Below the pieces are notes generated by a model that made no database searches, was not told the origin of the DNA, and worked only from the letters and a program-made list of their open reading frames with translations. Both the position numbers and the translations under genes were made by a program. A stretch of 7,963 bases of DNA from Paludibacter sp. (GTDB lineage: Bacteria; Bacteroidota; Bacteroidia; Bacteroidales; Paludibacteraceae): NCBI GenBank assembly GCA_024709185.1, contig JANJXE010000072.1, forward strand, positions 1 to 7,963, written 5' to 3'. This document shows, piece by piece, positions 5,039 through 7,963 of the stretch; the stretch's first letter is position 1; every line of letters starts with the position of its first letter.

Positions 5039-7963
5039 TCAATTGCTCACTTTTGCCCGTTCGCGTTTCGAAATTGCAGCCAGGCGGGTTTCAATCATTT
5101 CCTGAATATCATCCTGCGCTTTATAGTTACGCTGAAGACTTAACAAGTACTGCTTCGCCTGAAAATCATTTTTCTGGATGATATACACATCGGCTAATAC
5201 GATAAAGCTACGGGCCAGCCAATACTGATGCGGAGTGTTCATTTTAGCAAATTCCTGAACTTCTTTTTCAGCAGTAGCATAACTTTTCTGATCGAAATAC
5301 AGTTTGGCCAGCAAATACTTAGCTTCCGCTCCCTGTTCGGTGCGTGTATCGGTCGACAGCACCTTTAAATCGTCCATTGCCATATTTGGTTTGCCCGACT
5401 GAACATAGGATTTTGCACGGAGGTACCGGGCTTCAAACTTCATTTCCTGCGACGAACGGGAATCGTTGAGCAAGGCATCCGCGCCCTTAATGGTCATCGT
5501 GTAATTCTGAATTTGATACGCCGAACGAAGTACTCCCAATCGCGCCATATTCTTTCTTTCAGCCGATTGTGCTGCCTGTTCAAACTGATTGAAATAAGTC
5601 AAAGCAGTTTTAAAATCCCGCATCGAATACGATAACTCTGCCAGTCGCATCAATGCTTCTTCCATATATTGATTACCCTGGATAGCAATTACCTTGCGGT
5701 ACTCGCTCATAGCATTGGACGTATCGTTTAGCCTGTAGTAACTATCTGCCAGGTAATATTGTGCGCTTGAGCAATAACGACCACCTGTGCAATAGTTTTG
5801 AAGATAAGCACGAAATCCATTCACAGCCTGTGAATAATTGGCATTCATATACTGCCTTTCTGCTGCAATATAACTTATTGAATCCTGACGGCTGGTACTC
5901 ATTCCGGAAAGCGTCATGTTCAATGACTGAGAATATGCGAGGTAAGCCGTAACGTCGTTGAGTTCAATATAAATACTTTCCAGGCCTTCAAGAGCAGTAA
6001 ATGCCTCTACTGATCCCGGATAAGCCTCGATCACTGCTTTGTAGGCTGTTATAGCTTCACTCAGTTTGTTTTGATTCAGTAGGATCAATCCAATTTCGAG
6101 GGCTGCCTTACGCGACGAAGAGCTTGTGGGTTGCTGTGCAACTAACCGGCGATAGAGCCGTAGCGCCTCAGCATCGTTTTCCAGCATAATAAAGGCACGA
6201 CCGGTTTCGTACAGTGCCTCATCCACGTACGAAGAATTCGGATACAGTTCCACCAGCGAATTCATGCGCGAAATTTTTGTGGAATAGTTTTTTAGCAAGC
6301 CAGCCATGTAAGCACTTTGGAACAGAGCATAATCTCCGGTGGTACGACTAAGATTAGCAGCCCGGGTGTAGGTGCGTTCGGCATTTGCAAAATCGCGTTC
6401 GTAAAACATACAGTCCCCTACCCGACTCAATGCATCAGCAAATACATCGGAGGTCTTGTTACGTTCGAGGTTCATATAAAGTTCAAAAAAACGACGGGCT
6501 TCACGGTAATTCTGGTTGGAGAAATGAGCATAACCCATATTGTAATGAGCCATTACATAATTTTTACTGGTTCTTGCTTCAGGATGTGCCAGGAAAGCCC
6601 GCAAATCGGTAATACTATTGGTCAACTTACCCAGGCGGTAAAAGCTTTCGGAGCGCCAGTAATAACTTTCAGCAGTATAACGGGGCAGATAATTATCTTT
6701 TATTGCCAAATTCAAATAACTCACCGATTTTTCAAACTGATTTTGGGCAAAGGCTTCAGAGCCCAGCTGAAAAAGAATGTATTGACGGGCTTCAAGTATC
6801 TTTTGCGTAGGATTTTTAATCCGTTTCACCGATTCGTAGGCCATTTCGAAATTTCGGGTTGCCATATAGGCTGAAGCCAGGTAGTTTTTCACCTTATAAG
6901 CACCCGGGGTATTAGGATATTCCTCGAGGTATTGCTCCAGTGCCACTATCGATTCACCAAAAGCTGAAGTAGTTTCGTAGGTGGTAAGTGCGTAATTCAG
7001 CATGGCCTCCTCACGTATTTTATCCTCAATACGGTGACGTAATACCGCTTCAAAGGCCATGCGGGCATTTACTTTATCATTGATCTTTATAAAACAATGT
7101 CCCAAATGAAGATAGGCATTTCCGGATAATGAGTCGTTTTCGGTGGTTACCTGTTGCAGATATGGAATAGCTGCTGAATGGCGATTGGTTTGTATCAGAG
7201 ACATTCCCATAACATACGAGGAATGGCGCAACAAACGTTGAGACTTCGTTTCGTAACGTTTCAGAAAATCGATTGCCTGTAGATAATTGCCTTCGTTGTA
7301 AGCAATTTCACCTTTGATGCGATACACTTCCGAATTATTAGGATGTTCGGGATAATTTGCCAACAAATAATCAGCCTTCAGTTGCACCGAATCGGTCTGT
7401 CCGTTAAGGTAATACAGCTGAAAAAGATAGTACGTCACATCTTCCCGGAATTGGGATACCTGCTCTACTTTCTGAAATTCGGGCAGTGCAACTGAATAGT
7501 TTTTAAGATAATATTCGCAGTAGGCATAGTAGTATGTGGACGGAATCTGATATTCTGATTTTTCTTCTTTGAGCTGTTTAAAGAAAACAGAAGCCGCAGC
7601 GTACTGTTGGAGTTGTGTCAATGAATAGGCCTTTGCAAAGGTATACATCGTGCGGTAACGTTTACCGAAACGCTGTGGTTTTACCGTTTCAAACAGTTCG
7701 AGAGCAGCCTGATAGTTTTTTGCATCGAAGCGTAACATTCCCTGCATAAACCGAATCTGGTCGGCATAAGGAGTATAGGGATAGTTGCGGAGAAAATCTC
7801 CCAACAGCACATCCGCATTTTTCTGTCTCAACTCGAAAGAATTGGCTGCAATATAGAAGGAGGCATCGTGTATCTGACCGGTTGTTGATCTGTTATTATT
7901 CTGTAAAAAATCCTCAAACTTGCGGTACGAAGCGGCATACTTACCCTGTTGAAACAAGTCTTT
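5039..7963 (-). CDS. Large tetratricopeptide-repeat protein (N-terminus beyond window edge)
   Basis: The frame is open to the right edge of the window, so the start is unseen; an in-frame TTG at 7957 is internal. About 974 residues are visible, nearly all in TPR-type helical hairpins, many with the YxxA/G...Y...A...F pattern. Clear examples (visible numbering) are near residues 80-92, 210-233, 279-306, 434-457, 472-495, 508-534, 585-605, 620-645, 733-757, 767-793 and 880-905, with degenerate repeats between them. There is no enzymatic domain and no transmembrane segment. The C-terminus is a short charged tail (RLAAISKRERAKVSN). The visible part begins KDLFQQGKYAAS, already a repeat helix, so probably only a signal peptide and a short linker are missing. 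Such arrays act as protein-binding scaffolds. Because the next gene encodes an outer-membrane barrel 31 bp downstream, a periplasmic scaffold for that barrel is a reasonable inference. C725 and C731 form an unusual CTGGRYC pair. The precise function is not recognised. Confidence 0.88.
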   Translation of the reverse strand, partial: KDLFQQGKYAASYRKFEDFLQNNNRSTTGQIHDASFYIAANSFELRQKNADVLLGDFLRNYPYTPYADQIRFMQGMLRFDAKNYQAALELFETVKPQRFGKRYRTMYTFAKAYSLTQLQQYAAASVFFKQLKEEKSEYQIPSTYYYAYCEYYLKNYSVALPEFQKVEQVSQFREDVTYYLFQLYYLNGQTDSVQLKADYLLANYPEHPNNSEVYRIKGEIAYNEGNYLQAIDFLKRYETKSQRLLRHSSYVMGMSLIQTNRHSAAIPYLQQVTTENDSLSGNAYLHLGHCFIKINDKVNARMAFEAVLRHRIEDKIREEAMLNYALTTYETTSAFGESIVALEQYLEEYPNTPGAYKVKNYLASAYMATRNFEMAYESVKRIKNPTQKILEARQYILFQLGSEAFAQNQFEKSVSYLNLAIKDNYLPRYTAESYYWRSESFYRLGKLTNSITDLRAFLAHPEARTSKNYVMAHYNMGYAHFSNQNYREARRFFELYMNLERNKTSDVFADALSRVGDCMFYERDFANAERTYTRAANLSRTTGDYALFQSAYMAGLLKNYSTKISRMNSLVELYPNSSYVDEALYETGRAFIMLENDAEALRLYRRLVAQQPTSSSSRKAALEIGLILLNQNKLSEAITAYKAVIEAYPGSVEAFTALEGLESIYIELNDVTAYLAYSQSLNMTLSGMSTSRQDSISYIAAERQYMNANYSQAVNGFRAYLQNYCTGGRYCSSAQYYLADSYYRLNDTSNAMSEYRKVIAIQGNQYMEEALMRLAELSYSMRDFKTALTYFNQFEQAAQSAERKNMARLGVLRSAYQIQNYTMTIKGADALLNDSRSSQEMKFEARYLRAKSYVQSGKPNMAMDDLKVLSTDTRTEQGAEAKYLLAKLYFDQKSYATAEKEVQEFAKMNTPHQYWLARSFIVLADVYIIQKNDFQAKQYLLSLQRNYKAQDDIQEMIETRLAAISKRERAKVSN

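Noticed and set aside
6317..6874. A 185-codon open frame on the plus strand.
   Set aside because: It lies wholly antisense within the strongly supported TPR gene, has no recognisable domain and no upstream signal, so it is best explained as a shadow of the TPR coding frame.

Overview
The window looks like an ordinary chromosomal segment of a member of the Bacteroidota. The evidence is an S46 dipeptidyl-peptidase with the family's typical mature N-terminus (DEGMW), an outer-membrane barrel protein with an N-terminal motif I associate with that phylum, a TAnnTTTG-type promoter element, and start codons preceded by A/T-rich sequence without Shine-Dalgarno motifs. Base composition looks moderate (about 40-45% GC by eye) and even throughout. 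I saw no insertion sequence, tRNA, rRNA, CRISPR array or phage gene.

Plus strand, 1-1106: the C-terminal part of a Cu+-exporting P1B-type ATPase, cut by the left edge, followed 5 bp later by a 69-residue heavy-metal-associated (HMA) protein with a CxxC site. Together they form a copper-handling pair: the small protein probably carries Cu+ in the cytoplasm and the ATPase pumps it out.

Plus strand, 1107-3349: a 125-bp intergenic stretch carrying a likely promoter, then a complete secreted S46 serine peptidase of 705 residues. It has an intact catalytic triad and a glycine at the position that separates DPP7-type from DPP11-type specificity. It probably removes dipeptides from peptides in the periplasm.

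Minus strand, 3346-7963: a two-gene operon read from right to left. A very large tetratricopeptide-repeat (TPR) protein, whose N-terminus lies beyond the right edge, is followed after 31 bp by a 553-residue outer-membrane beta-barrel protein. The likely picture is an envelope module with a TPR scaffold in the periplasm and a barrel in the outer membrane; its function is not known to me.

The peptidase gene and the barrel gene converge, and their stop codons interlock in one TTAA tetranucleotide. No obvious terminator hairpin lies between them. I found no convincing new biological system. The least understood part is the TPR/barrel pair and the conserved-looking motif just after the barrel protein's signal peptide.
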